A stretch of DNA of 64,000 nucleotides from Streptomyces sp. NBC_01217 (GTDB lineage Bacteria > Actinomycetota > Actinomycetes > Streptomycetales > Streptomycetaceae): assembly GCF_035994185.1 (NCBI RefSeq), contig NZ_CP108538.1, forward strand, positions 3,906,001 to 3,970,000. Reading direction: 5' to 3'. Positions 44,956 to 53,837 of the stretch are shown piece after piece; the stretch's first letter is position 1, and each line of letters opens with the position of its first letter. A program made the position numbers and the translations under genes. The notes under the pieces are model-generated. The model had not been told where the DNA came from. It worked only from the letters and a program-made list of their open reading frames with translations, and made no database searches.

Positions 44956-46336
44956 ATGACTCGTGGTGGATCCGGCGGCGCGGTACTCCGGCGCCGCGCA
45001 GTGCGCGCACCGCCGCGTCGGTCATGCCGGGCGGACCGCAGAGATAGACGTCGTGCCCGGCCAGGTCCGGGACGAGCCCGCTCAGCGCGTGCGGGGTCAG
45101 CAGGGCGGCCTGCGGGACGGCACCGGGGCCGGCCGGCGCGGGGTGGTCGTCGACGACGTAGTGGACGCGCGTCGCGGGACGGGCGGCGGCGATGGCGTCG
45201 AGCTCCGCGCGCAGGGCGAGGTCCTCGGCCCGCCGGGCCCGGTAGATGAGCGTCACCTGTCCGGGCAGCGTCTCGAACAGCGTCCGCAGAGGAGTGATGC
45301 CGACGCCACCGGCGAGCAGCAGAACCTTGGGGGCGGTGCGGCGGTCCGCGGTGAAACCGCCGTACGGGCCCTCGGCCCAGACCCGGGTGCCGGGGGCGAG
45401 GCGGGCGAGGGCGGCGCTGTGGGACCCGTCGGCCTTCACGGTGATCCGCAGATGGCGGGAGTGCGGCGGTGCGGACAGCGAGTAGGGGTTGGCGGTCCAC
45501 CACAGTCCACGGGTGAGGAAGCGCCAGCGGAAGAACTGGCCCGGCCGGGCTCCCAGTTCGTCCAGGTACCGGCCGGTGAGATGGACCGAGACGACGCCGG
45601 GGGCCTCGGTGCGGACGGCGGACACCGTCAGCCGGTGACGCAGCCCCCGGCGTACGGGGACGGCGAACCGGTACCAAGCGATGAGGGCGGCGACCCCCAG
45701 GTAGAGGGCGTACCAGGCGAGCTGCGCGGGGCGGTTGGCGACGAAGTCCGCTCCGTTGGACAACTGGTGGCCGAAGGCGAGGAAGACCGCCAGGTAGGTG
45801 GCGAAGTGCAGGTAGTGCCAGGTCTCGTAGCCCATCCTGCGACGGGCGGCACGCGCCGAGACGATCCCCGTGACGACGAGGAGCAGGAAGCCCGCCGTTG
45901 CCTTGAGGAGGTCCGGATAGTGCAGGACCAGGAGCGTGGTCTGGTCCACCACGTCCGTCCGGGAGGCGACGGCGTATCCCCAGATGATGAGCAGGGTGTG
46001 GGCGAGGACCAACGAGATGGTGCAGCGCCCGCCCAGCGCGTGCCAGCGGGCCAGCCGGTCGGTTCCGATGCTGTGGTCCAGCAGCGGGACACGCGCCATG
46101 AGGGCCAGCAGGACGGCGCATGCGTACCCAGCCAGGAGGCCGGTGATGCGCCCCGCGCCGGTCAGCCATCCGGCCGGGCCGACGACGGCGGTGGTGTCGC
46201 TCCACCACAGGGCGAGGACGGCCGCGGCACCCGCCCAGATCAGTCCGGGGGCGAGAAGGGGAACGACGCTGCGCGGGGGTCGCCGATGGCTCAGGCCGCG
46301 GCTCGCGTACCCGGTGGTCAGGGGTGTACCGGCCAT
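44945..46336 (-). CDS. Ferric-reductase-like transmembrane protein with FAD/NAD(P) domains
   Basis: A 463-residue flavocytochrome-type reductase. About six membrane helices fill residues 25-235, with heme-ligand-type histidines in RWHALGGR, VLAHTLLII, THYLHFATYL-like WHYLHFATYL and FGHQLSNG. The FAD-binding domain follows (RPGQFFRWRFL, WWTANPYSLSAPP), then the NAD(P) domain with AGGVGITPLRTLFE and a C-terminal YLCGPPGM. Such proteins move electrons from NAD(P)H across the membrane; the FMN-binding protein encoded next is the likely acceptor. It is divergent from the two-component genes at 46564. Confidence 0.9.
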   Translation of the reverse strand: MAGTPLTTGYASRGLSHRRPPRSVVPLLAPGLIWAGAAAVLALWWSDTTAVVGPAGWLTGAGRITGLLAGYACAVLLALMARVPLLDHSIGTDRLARWHALGGRCTISLVLAHTLLIIWGYAVASRTDVVDQTTLLVLHYPDLLKATAGFLLLVVTGIVSARAARRRMGYETWHYLHFATYLAVFLAFGHQLSNGADFVANRPAQLAWYALYLGVAALIAWYRFAVPVRRGLRHRLTVSAVRTEAPGVVSVHLTGRYLDELGARPGQFFRWRFLTRGLWWTANPYSLSAPPHSRHLRITVKADGSHSAALARLAPGTRVWAEGPYGGFTADRRTAPKVLLLAGGVGITPLRTLFETLPGQVTLIYRARRAEDLALRAELDAIAAARPATRVHYVVDDHPAPAGPGAVPQAALLTPHALSGLVPDLAGHDVYLCGPPGMTDAAVRALRGAGVPRRRIHHESFAF

Positions 46337-46398
46337 GGCGCTCCTCCGGAAGATCCGCTCGTGCGGTGGACTTCGCCAGACTTGCAGCGCATCCTCTG

Positions 46399-46462
46399 CG
46401 TACCTTCTGAACCGGGCGCCGTACCTTCTCCAACAGGGCGCCGTACCTTCTGAGCCGGGCGC
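46399..46462. repeat. Three 21-22-bp direct repeats in the divergent promoter region
   Basis: CGTACCTTCT begins at 46399, 46420 and 46442, each followed by a GGGCGC end. Spacing of 21-22 bases equals two helical turns, which would place the copies on one DNA face. Lies between the ferric-reductase-like gene and the response regulator gene. Confidence 0.75.
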
Positions 46463-46498
46463 CCGCCCGGTTCGGTCCGGCCGGTTGACGGCGGGGAT

Positions 46499-46516
46499 TC
46501 AGAGGGAACTCAGAGG
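46499..46516. promoter_or_regulatory. Direct repeat, candidate OmpR-type response regulator box
   Basis: TCAGAGG occurs at 46499-46505 and 46510-46516, 11 bases apart, the repeat spacing at which OmpR-family regulators bind head-to-tail. It is 48 bases before the response regulator ATG, so autoregulation is plausible. Confidence 0.45.
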
Positions 46517-46563
46517 ATTCGGGCGGGCCGCCGCGCCCCGCGCCGGGGGATGCTGGACAGACC

Positions 46564-47298
46564 ATGAACGACCACCGCACGCAGCCGTCCCTGCGCCGGC
46601 CCGACGGGGAACCGGTGCGGGTCCTCGTCGTCGATGACGAAGCGGACCTGACCGAAGTGCTGGCCGGAGCCCTGACCGGCGAGGGCTGGCAGGTCCGTAC
46701 GGCCGCGGACGGGGCCTCCGCCGTCGCCGAGGCCCGTGTCTTCCGGCCGGACGCCGTCGTACTGGACCGGATGCTCCCCGACATGGACGGCCTGCTCGTG
46801 CTGCGGAAGCTGCGCCGCGAGGCCCGGGAGGTCTGCGTGCTGTTCCTGACCGCCCGTGACGCGGTGGAGGACCGTATCGCCGGCATCACGGCCGGCGGCG
46901 ACGACTACGTGACCAAGCCGTTCAGCCTGGAAGAGGTGCTGGCCCGGCTGCGCGGACTGCTGCGCCGGGCGGGAATGGCGAGCGGATCGGCCGGGAACGG
47001 ACTGACCGTGGGCGAGCTGACCATGGACGAGGAGGCCAGGGAGGTCAGACGCGGGGGCGACGTCGTCGAGCTGTCCCGTACCGAATTCGAGCTTCTTCGG
47101 TTCCTGATGCGCAATCCGCGCCGGGTGCTGTCCAAGGAGCAGATCCTCGACCGGGTCTGGGCCTATGACTTCGGAGGCCGTGCCCATGTCGTCGAGCTCT
47201 ACATCAGCTATCTGCGCAAGAAGATCGACGCGGGCCGCACCCCCATGATCCATACGGTGCGGGGTGTGGGATACGTCCTGAAGCCGGGCTCCTCGTGA
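46564..47298 (+). CDS. OmpR-type response regulator
   Basis: A 244-residue DNA-binding response regulator. The receiver domain has the acidic pair VVDDEADL, phospho-acceptor Asp68 in VVLDRMLPDMDG, the Thr in FLTARDA and Lys in DDYVTKPFSLEEV; the C-terminal winged helix has LSRTEFELLRFLMRNPRRVLSKEQ (in part) and VVELYISYLRKKID. The GTGA overlap with the histidine kinase gene marks a two-component pair. The neighbouring flavin electron-transfer operon is divergent and is the natural candidate target. Confidence 0.95.
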   Translation: MNDHRTQPSLRRPDGEPVRVLVVDDEADLTEVLAGALTGEGWQVRTAADGASAVAEARVFRPDAVVLDRMLPDMDGLLVLRKLRREAREVCVLFLTARDAVEDRIAGITAGGDDYVTKPFSLEEVLARLRGLLRRAGMASGSAGNGLTVGELTMDEEAREVRRGGDVVELSRTEFELLRFLMRNPRRVLSKEQILDRVWAYDFGGRAHVVELYISYLRKKIDAGRTPMIHTVRGVGYVLKPGSS

Positions 47299-48719
47299 GG
47301 TGGCCCGTGCCGCACACCTTGCGGGGACAGCTCACCGCCGGGCTCGTCCTGCTCCTCGCCGTCGCCTGTCTCGCCGTCGGCATCACGACCGCCCTGGCCC
47401 TCGAAGGCTTCCTGGTGCGCCGCCTGGACCAGCAGCTCACCGAGTCCGGCGGCCGGTTCGCGGCCAGTCTGGAGCACGAGGCCAGGCCGGACGCCGACAA
47501 CCGCCCCGACACCCGCGGGCAGTCGGAGCGCACGTTCGGCGCCCGGCTGCTGAACGGGACGGTCACCCAGGCGGCCGTGGTCGACGAGGCGGCCGACCGC
47601 CCCGTGCCGCTGACGGCCGGGGACAGGCGCGCCCTGGCCGCCGTCCCGGTCGACGCGGGCGGCCACAGCATCCGCCTCTCCGTACTCGGGGCCTACCGGG
47701 TCACCGCGGTGACCGGTGACGACCGCGACGTCCTGATCACCGGACTGCCGCTGCACCCCGTGGAAGAGACCGTGCACCGGCTCGAAGCGGTCGAGGCGGT
47801 CGTGTTCGGCACCGCTCTGCTGGCCACCGGCGTCGCGGGAGCCCTGTGGGTACGGATCTCACTGCGTCCCCTGCACCGGGTCGCCGCGCAGGCCGCGAGC
47901 GTGTCCCGGCTGCCGCTCGCCAGTGGCGAGGTCGCCATGCCCGGACCGCTGCCCGTCACCGACCGGCGCACCGAGGTCGGGCAGGTCGCCACCGCTCTCA
48001 ACCGCATGCTCGGACATGTCGGGGACGCGCTCACCCGGCGCCAGGCGAGCGAGGAACGACTGCGGCACTTCGCCGCGGACGCCAGTCACGAACTGCGCAC
48101 CCCTGTCGCCAATATCCGCGGCCACGCCGAACTCGCCCTGCGCCACCACGGCCCCGTGCCCGCCGAGGTCGTGCGCGCCCTGGAGCGGATCGGGGCGGAG
48201 TCCCGGCGGATGAGCGGTCTCGTGGACGACCTGCTGCTCCTCGCCCGGCTCGACGCCAAGCAGCCCCTGGACCACGAACCCGTCGACCTGACCCTGCTCG
48301 TACTCGACGCGACGGAGGACGCCCGGGCCGCGGGCCCCGGCCACCGCTGGCTGCTCGACCTTCCCGAGGAGCCCGTGACCGTCACCGGTGACACGCACCG
48401 CCTCCACCAGGCGATCGGCAACCTCCTCACCAATGCCCGCACCCACACCCCCGACGGCACCGAGGTGACCGTGCGGCTCCGCGCCGGGGACGACGTCGTC
48501 CGTCTGACCGTCACCGACAACGGGCCGGGCATCCCCGGGGAACTCCGGCCCGAAGTCTTCGGCCGCTTCGTCCGCGCGGATCACAGCCGCTCCCGGAAGA
48601 CCGGCAGTACGGGCCTGGGCCTGTCGATCGTCCAGGCCGTGGTCACCGCGCACGGCGGCACCATCGAGGTCGACAGCCGTCCCGGGCACACGTCCTTCGA
48701 GATGACACTCCCCCGCTGA
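47295..48719 (+). CDS. Sensor histidine kinase
   Basis: A 474-residue membrane kinase with two N-terminal helices (QLTAGLVLLLAVACLAVGIT at about 10-30 and FGTALLATGVAGALWVRISL near 175) flanking a roughly 130-residue exterior sensor domain, then HAMP, HisKA (FAADASHELRTPVANIRGH with His265) and a HATPase domain with NLLTNARTH, DNGPGIP and GSTGLGLSIV. The sensor domain has no recognisable ligand family. It is coupled to the response regulator by the overlap at 47295-47298 and probably controls the flavin electron-transfer operon. Confidence 0.95.
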   Translation: MRWPVPHTLRGQLTAGLVLLLAVACLAVGITTALALEGFLVRRLDQQLTESGGRFAASLEHEARPDADNRPDTRGQSERTFGARLLNGTVTQAAVVDEAADRPVPLTAGDRRALAAVPVDAGGHSIRLSVLGAYRVTAVTGDDRDVLITGLPLHPVEETVHRLEAVEAVVFGTALLATGVAGALWVRISLRPLHRVAAQAASVSRLPLASGEVAMPGPLPVTDRRTEVGQVATALNRMLGHVGDALTRRQASEERLRHFAADASHELRTPVANIRGHAELALRHHGPVPAEVVRALERIGAESRRMSGLVDDLLLLARLDAKQPLDHEPVDLTLLVLDATEDARAAGPGHRWLLDLPEEPVTVTGDTHRLHQAIGNLLTNARTHTPDGTEVTVRLRAGDDVVRLTVTDNGPGIPGELRPEVFGRFVRADHSRSRKTGSTGLGLSIVQAVVTAHGGTIEVDSRPGHTSFEMTLPR

Positions 48720-48763
48720 CCACGGGGATCAACACCCGACGGGCGCCCCGGCCGGACCGGCGG

Positions 48764-51232
48764 TCACGGTCCGGGGCATGACGGACCGTGCCGGGCCGGG
48801 GGCAGATCGAGCCAGCGGGCCGTACCGGGTGTGATCACATGGACGTGGCCTCCCAGCACGATCCGGACGGCCGCGTGGTGCGAATCCGGTACGGCGATCC
48901 GCAGCTGCCGGGCACGGATGCGCAGGTCCACGTCCCAGTGCCGGCGGAATCTGATGCGTACCCCGAATTTCGAGAGCTGGGGCAGCGTGGCGGGCGCGAG
49001 CCACAGCGCGTCGTCGCGGGTCTCCAGCCCCGTCATCCCGCGCTGCACGAAGTCGAGGGTGCCCGCCATCGCACCCAGGTGGATGCCCTCCTCGGTGGTG
49101 CCGCCCTGGATGTCGGCCACGTCCCCGGTCAGCGCCTCCTCGCAGTACCGCCACGCCTCGTCGCGGCGTACACGGGCCAGCACCCAGGCATGGACCAGGG
49201 AGCTGAGCGTGGATCCGTGGCACGTACGGGCGAGGTAGTAGTCGACGGTGGCGCGCCAGGAGTCCTCGTCCAGCACGTGTCCGAGCTGCCGGAAGAGGCC
49301 CGCGAGCTCCTCCGGCGAGAAGAGGTAGCCGAGCATCAGCACATCGGCCTGCTTGGACGCCTGGTAGCGGTTGACGGTGTCACCCTCCGCCTCCAGGATC
49401 CGGTCGAGCCGCCGGATGTCCCCGTACCGCTTCCGGTATCCCTCCCAGTCCAGCTCGTCCAGTTCCCCGTAACCGGCGAACTGGCTGATGACACCCCGGT
49501 GATACGGGACGTACAGCTGGTGGGAGATGTCCTCCCAGAGTTCCGGTTCGTCGCTGTCGAGCCGCATCCGGTCGAGGAGGTGCCGGCGTCGCGCCCCGGG
49601 CAGGGCCCGGAACAGCTCCGTCGCACGCGACAGGACCCAGGCCGCCGTCACGTTCGTGTACGTGTTGTCGTCGAGGCCCGCCGCCCCGCTTCCCGGATAG
49701 GCGTCGTGGTATTCGTCGGGTCCGACGACACCGCGGATGCGGTACCGGGCCAGGGACGCGTCCCACTCGGCGCTGTCCGCCCAGAACCTGGCGATCTGCA
49801 GCAGCATTTCGGCGCCCTTGGAGTACAGGTACTCCGTGTCCGCGGTGGCCTGGCAGTACTGCCAGACGTTGTACGCGACGGCCGAGCCGACATGGTGCTG
49901 CAGCCGGGAGTGGTCGGGCAGCCAGCGCCCCGAGCGGGGGTTGAGGTGGAGTTCCTGGGTCTCCTCACGTCCGTTGTCAGCGCTCTGCCAGGGGTACATC
50001 GCCCCGGCCCTGCCCGCCTCGCGCGCCGCCCGGCAGGCCGCGGGCAGCCGCCGGTAGCGGTAGTCGAGAAGGCCTCGGGAGACCTCCGGCAGATGCAGAT
50101 TCAGGAACGGCAGTACGAACAGCTCGTCCCAGAAGACATGGCCCCGGTACGCCTCGCCGTGCAGCCCTCTCGCCGGTACGCCGACGTCGAGTTCGGCGGT
50201 GTGCGGGGAGAGCGTCTGAAGTACGTGGAAGAGGTGCAGCCGCAGGATGCAGCCCGCTTCACCGGGGACCTCCAGCCGGACCTGCCGCCACAGGTCGGCC
50301 CAGGCCCGCTCGTGCGAGGCCAGCAGACGCGCGAAGTCCGGAGCTCTTCGCACCCCGGCCACGGCTGCCCGCAGGGGGCTGCCGATCGCGGGGTCGCGCG
50401 AGGTGTACAGCGCCACCGTCTTGTCGACGACGGCCTCGGAGCCGGGGCCCAGCGCGAGCACCAGCCGCTGGAAGACCGCCTTCTCCGGCTGCGGGGAGCG
50501 GGGGCGCAGGCCGGGTGATTCTGCGCCTTGTCGCCCTTCACCGCCGCCGCACACCGCCCGCGTGCGGGCCGCCAGCGCGACCCCGATGTCCGACTCCACC
50601 GTGCGACACCGCAGCGACGCCACACCGTCCTCCTCCGTGCCGCTCACCCAGCCGGTGAGGTGCCGGTTCGCCAGATCCCGGTACCGCGCGACGCCGGAGT
50701 TGCGGACGTCGCCGTCGATTCCCGTCTCCACCTCGATCGCGCCCGCCCATCCCTCCGCCCGGAACGCCGTGTGCAGGGCGGCGAGATGGGGATCGCCCAT
50801 GTGTACGAGGCGGCGCTGCTCCACGTGCAGCCGTCGGCCGTGCTCGTCCTCGTAGACGGACCGGCGGGTCAGTGTGCCGCCGCGCAGATCGAGTGACTGG
50901 CGGTGTTCGGCGAGGTGCTCGTGGTCCGGTGTGAGCCACGGGCCCGGGGTGGCGCCGGTGGTGTCCGCCGGATGGATGCGGTAGCGCAGCGGCAGCCAGT
51001 TCGGCAGGTTGACCAGGTCTTCGTTCTCCACCCGGTGGCCCCGGACCGAGGAGGTCAGCCGGTTGTAGCAGCCCGCCGCATAGGTGCCGGGGTAGTGCGA
51101 CGGGCCCTCGGAGGCCTCGGGCGCGGCTCCGCGGGTGGCGAAGTACCCGTTGCCGAGCGTGCACAGCGCCTCGCGCAGCCGTTCCTCCTGCGGGTCGTAG
51201 CCCTCGTACGACCAGGTCCAGGCCCGAGCCAT
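48764..51232 (-). CDS. Glycoside hydrolase family 65 (disaccharide phosphorylase)
   Basis: An 822-residue GH65 enzyme, the family of maltose, trehalose and kojibiose phosphorylases, which cleave alpha-glucosides with phosphate to beta-glucose 1-phosphate. The catalytic acid is Glu507 in GVVGPDEYHD; other landmarks are HVFWDELFVLPFLNL near residue 345 and TCHGSTLSSLVHAWV near residue 660. There is no signal peptide, so it is cytoplasmic. It overlaps the HAD gene (stop and start share one base), whose product should convert beta-glucose 1-phosphate to glucose 6-phosphate. Exact substrate unresolved. Confidence 0.92.
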   Translation of the reverse strand: MARAWTWSYEGYDPQEERLREALCTLGNGYFATRGAAPEASEGPSHYPGTYAAGCYNRLTSSVRGHRVENEDLVNLPNWLPLRYRIHPADTTGATPGPWLTPDHEHLAEHRQSLDLRGGTLTRRSVYEDEHGRRLHVEQRRLVHMGDPHLAALHTAFRAEGWAGAIEVETGIDGDVRNSGVARYRDLANRHLTGWVSGTEEDGVASLRCRTVESDIGVALAARTRAVCGGGEGRQGAESPGLRPRSPQPEKAVFQRLVLALGPGSEAVVDKTVALYTSRDPAIGSPLRAAVAGVRRAPDFARLLASHERAWADLWRQVRLEVPGEAGCILRLHLFHVLQTLSPHTAELDVGVPARGLHGEAYRGHVFWDELFVLPFLNLHLPEVSRGLLDYRYRRLPAACRAAREAGRAGAMYPWQSADNGREETQELHLNPRSGRWLPDHSRLQHHVGSAVAYNVWQYCQATADTEYLYSKGAEMLLQIARFWADSAEWDASLARYRIRGVVGPDEYHDAYPGSGAAGLDDNTYTNVTAAWVLSRATELFRALPGARRRHLLDRMRLDSDEPELWEDISHQLYVPYHRGVISQFAGYGELDELDWEGYRKRYGDIRRLDRILEAEGDTVNRYQASKQADVLMLGYLFSPEELAGLFRQLGHVLDEDSWRATVDYYLARTCHGSTLSSLVHAWVLARVRRDEAWRYCEEALTGDVADIQGGTTEEGIHLGAMAGTLDFVQRGMTGLETRDDALWLAPATLPQLSKFGVRIRFRRHWDVDLRIRARQLRIAVPDSHHAAVRIVLGGHVHVITPGTARWLDLPPARHGPSCPGP

Positions 51233-51993
51233 CAGTCGTCCCCGCCCGTCAGCAGGTCCCCCGGATCGGACACCACGACGTCGGCGCCGTGGCGGCGCAG
51301 CTCGGCCGCGCTGGTGGGGGTGCCTGTACGGTCCACGCCGACGACGAGCCCGAAGCCGCCGCGGCGCCCGGCCTCGACCCCGGCCTGCGCGTCCTCCACC
51401 ACGGCGGTGTCCCGGACCGGAAACCCCAGGCGCCCCGCCGCTTCGACGAAGAGCGCGGGGTCCGGCTTCCCCGGCAGCCGCAGCCGACGCGCCTCGTTCC
51501 CGTCGACCACGGCGTCGAACCGGTCGATGAGGCCGGCCTGCGCCAGCAGTTCCGTGGCGTGCCGGGATGCCGAGACCGCGGCGCAGGGCACCCCTTCGCC
51601 GCGCAGCACGTCCAGGAGGCGGACCGTGCCGGGCCAGACGACGACCGGGTCGGTGCGCAGGCTCTGCGTGAACAGCTCGTCCTTGCGGGCGGCGACCGCC
51701 CACACCGTCGAGGTGCCGGGCGGGTCGTCGGGACTGCCTTCGGGGAGGTCCAGCCCCCTCGACGCCAGGAAGGCCGCCGCACCGTCCTGCCTCGACCGGC
51801 CGTCCACGTACCGCAGATAGTCGTTCACGGCGTCGAAGGGCGGCTGTTCTCCGACGGCCGAAAGACAGGCGTCGAACGCCTTCTTCCAGGCTGCGGCGTG
51901 ACTGCGGGCGGAGTCGGTGATCACTCCGTCCGTGTCGAGGACCACGGCCCGCACGGAGCGCAGGCACGGTGCCAGGGACGGTGCGGCTGCCAT
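51232..51993 (-). CDS. HAD family beta-phosphoglucomutase-like enzyme
   Basis: A 253-residue HAD phosphotransferase. The nucleophile motif is VLDTDGVITDS (Asp20, Asp22), Thr/Ser motif II is in AAVSASRHATELL, Lys in GKPDPALFVEAA (motif III) and the metal site in VVEDAQAGVEAGR (motif IV). The DxDGV form and cap domain (PPFDAVNDYLRYVDGRSRQDG) match the beta-phosphoglucomutase branch. Its position immediately before the GH65 phosphorylase gene forms a textbook disaccharide-phosphorolysis unit: phosphorylase product beta-glucose 1-phosphate goes to glucose 6-phosphate. Start ATG 51993. Confidence 0.92.
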   Translation of the reverse strand: MAAAPSLAPCLRSVRAVVLDTDGVITDSARSHAAAWKKAFDACLSAVGEQPPFDAVNDYLRYVDGRSRQDGAAAFLASRGLDLPEGSPDDPPGTSTVWAVAARKDELFTQSLRTDPVVVWPGTVRLLDVLRGEGVPCAAVSASRHATELLAQAGLIDRFDAVVDGNEARRLRLPGKPDPALFVEAAGRLGFPVRDTAVVEDAQAGVEAGRRGGFGLVVGVDRTGTPTSAAELRRHGADVVVSDPGDLLTGGDD

Positions 51994-52068
51994 GACCGGG
52001 GCGGTCCCTTCGTCAGGGGATCCTCTTCATGGCACCACGGTTCCGTCGGACGGGCGCGCCGTGGACTC

Positions 52069-52125
52069 CGTACGACGGCATCACGACGTACCACCTACGA
52101 CATCGCGGCGTACGACGGCATCACG
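52069..52125. repeat. 17-bp direct repeat, two copies
   Basis: CGTACGACGGCATCACG occurs at 52069-52085 and again at 52109-52125, spacing 40 bases, in the divergent region between the HAD gene and the cNMP-binding gene. It may reflect a local duplication or a regulator site. Confidence 0.6.
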
Positions 52126-52213
52126 GCAGCGTGGCCTCACGGCCGAGCGCCCCTCCGGAACCACGCATATCGTTCACATCAGGCACCCGCGACCCGCCAC
52201 GGACGGAGGATCC

Positions 52214-52675
52214 ATGTCAACGACCAGGAGCCTGCTCGACGTGATCCCGCCCGAGAGCCGGGCACGGCTGCTCGACGACGCGGCCCGCGAAGTGCCCCTG
52301 GTCCCGGACGCGCGCCTCTTCGAGGAGGGCAGACGGGCCGACCGTTTCTGGATCATCCGCTCCGGACAGGTCGAGGTGGACATCCATGTGCCCGGCCGTC
52401 GTTCGGCGGTCATCGAGACGCTGGGCCCGGATGATCTGCTGGGCTGGTCCTGGCTGTTCTCCCCGCATGTGTGGCACATGGGCGCGCACGTGGTCCGGGC
52501 GGGGGAGGCCGTGGAATTCGACGCCGCCGCCGTCCGCTCGCTGTGCGAGACGGATGCGGTGCTGGGCCGGGCGGTGTACAAGTACGTCGCCGAGACGGTG
52601 GCCGCGCGGCTGTACGGGACACGGAAGAGGCTGCTGCAACTGTACGGTCCCCGAGCCGATCCCCTTGAGGACTGA
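52214..52675 (+). CDS. Cyclic-nucleotide-binding (Crp-like) domain protein without HTH
   Basis: A 153-residue protein with a single cNMP-binding beta-barrel: LVPDARLFEEGRRADRFWIIRSGQVEVDI (in part), GRRSAVIETLGPDDLLGWSWLF and a closing helix. The phosphate-binding cassette is poor, so the ligand need not be cAMP. There is no DNA-binding domain, unlike typical Crp/Fnr regulators. ATG 52214 is preceded by GGAGG. It is the first gene of a set with a nitroreductase and a universal stress protein, the combination found in DosR-type stress regulons of actinobacteria. Confidence 0.88.
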   Translation: MSTTRSLLDVIPPESRARLLDDAAREVPLVPDARLFEEGRRADRFWIIRSGQVEVDIHVPGRRSAVIETLGPDDLLGWSWLFSPHVWHMGAHVVRAGEAVEFDAAAVRSLCETDAVLGRAVYKYVAETVAARLYGTRKRLLQLYGPRADPLED

Positions 52676-52691
52676 ACGACGGCCCGGAGCG

Positions 52692-52705
52692 GGGACCAAC
52701 GGCCC
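52692..52705. promoter_or_regulatory. DosR-like box upstream of the nitroreductase
   Basis: GGGACCAACGGCCC fits the half-site pattern GGGAC-N4-GGCCC of many mycobacterial DosR boxes, and lies 70-83 bases before the nitroreductase start. One match to a short degenerate motif in GC-rich DNA is weak evidence. Confidence 0.3.
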
Positions 52706-52774
52706 ATACCGCCCGGCCGGCATCTGTTCCATGCTGAAAAGACCATCGACCGTTCCCGATCTCCGGGAGTTCCG

Positions 52775-53779
52775 ATGCCCAGCCAGACACTCGACGACGC
52801 GACGCTGGCCGACCTCGTCGCCGATGCCACCGCTGCCCCGTCGATGCACAACGCCCAGCCCTGGCGCTTTTGCTACGCACGCGGCGAGCGGACCCTCACA
52901 CTCCTGGCGGACCTCGACCGCGCGTTGCCCGCGGCCGACCCGGCCGACCGCGCACTGCGCATGGGCTGCGGCGCGGCTCTGCTGAACCTGCGGGTGTCCG
53001 CCGCCCACCACGGCCTGGACGCGGCCACCACGCTGCTGCCCGAACCGTCGTCCCCGACCGTACTGGCCGCCGTCCGGCTCGCCGTCCGCCCCGACACACC
53101 GGACGGCCCCGCCGATGACACGGCGCTCGCCGCTCTCCACCCCGCGATCCGGGACCGGCACACCAGCCGCTACCCGTTCGACGACGAGGAGATCCCCGAG
53201 GACGTCCGCGCGCGGCTCACCGAGGCGGCCCGTGCGGAGGGCGCGGACTTCGCGTTCCTGGCCCCGCCGCACCTGCAGACCGTGCTCGAACTGATCCGGG
53301 ACGCCGAGGGATACAACCGCGGTGACCCGGCACGGCAGGCGGAGCAGAAGCACTGGACCCGGAACACGAAGACCGAGGCGCCCGTCGACGGAATCCCGGA
53401 CTACGCCTTCGGCCCCACCGACGCCTCCGGACGGGCGACCAACCGAGACTTCATGGGAACCGGCGTACTCCCGGGCCGGCCGCGCGTCGCGTTCGAGAAG
53501 CAGCCGCAACTGGGCCTGCTGAGCACCCTCGGCGACCACCCCATGGACTGGCTGCACGCAGGTCAGGCACTGGAGCGCGTACTGCTCACCGCCACGCTCC
53601 ACAACGTGTGCACTTCATTCGCGACCCAGCCCGTCGAATGGCCGGACCTGCGATGGCTCCTGCGCGATCCGCTCTTCGGCACGGGACACCCGCAGATGAT
53701 CGTCCGCCTGGGGTACGGACCCACGGGACCGCGCACGCCACGTCGCCCCCTGGACCAGGTGCTGACGATCGAACCGTAG
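52775..53779 (+). CDS. Acg family FMN-binding oxidoreductase
   Basis: A 334-residue nitroreductase-fold protein of the Acg branch, whose founding members in mycobacteria are induced by hypoxia through DosR. It has AATAAPSMHNAQPWRF (FMN-binding segment with Ser and Asn), GCGAALLNLRVSAAHHG and a C-terminal TLHNVCTSFATQPVEW followed by HPQMIVRLGYGP. The two tandem half-domains are as expected. Such proteins may lack classical nitroreductase activity, and function is unclear. It follows the cNMP-binding gene by about 100 bases and precedes the universal stress protein gene by about 60. Confidence 0.9.
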   Translation: MPSQTLDDATLADLVADATAAPSMHNAQPWRFCYARGERTLTLLADLDRALPAADPADRALRMGCGAALLNLRVSAAHHGLDAATTLLPEPSSPTVLAAVRLAVRPDTPDGPADDTALAALHPAIRDRHTSRYPFDDEEIPEDVRARLTEAARAEGADFAFLAPPHLQTVLELIRDAEGYNRGDPARQAEQKHWTRNTKTEAPVDGIPDYAFGPTDASGRATNRDFMGTGVLPGRPRVAFEKQPQLGLLSTLGDHPMDWLHAGQALERVLLTATLHNVCTSFATQPVEWPDLRWLLRDPLFGTGHPQMIVRLGYGPTGPRTPRRPLDQVLTIEP

Positions 53780-53837
53780 GAACACCCTCACACAGCCGAG
53801 GCGGGTCGAACGCCGAGCACGGAAGGCGGTAGGAGCG

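Noticed and set aside
48752..48774. Short inverted repeat between the histidine kinase and GH65 genes
   Set aside because: An 8-base GC-only stem in a GC-rich intergenic gap; likely by chance, so not listed as a terminator.
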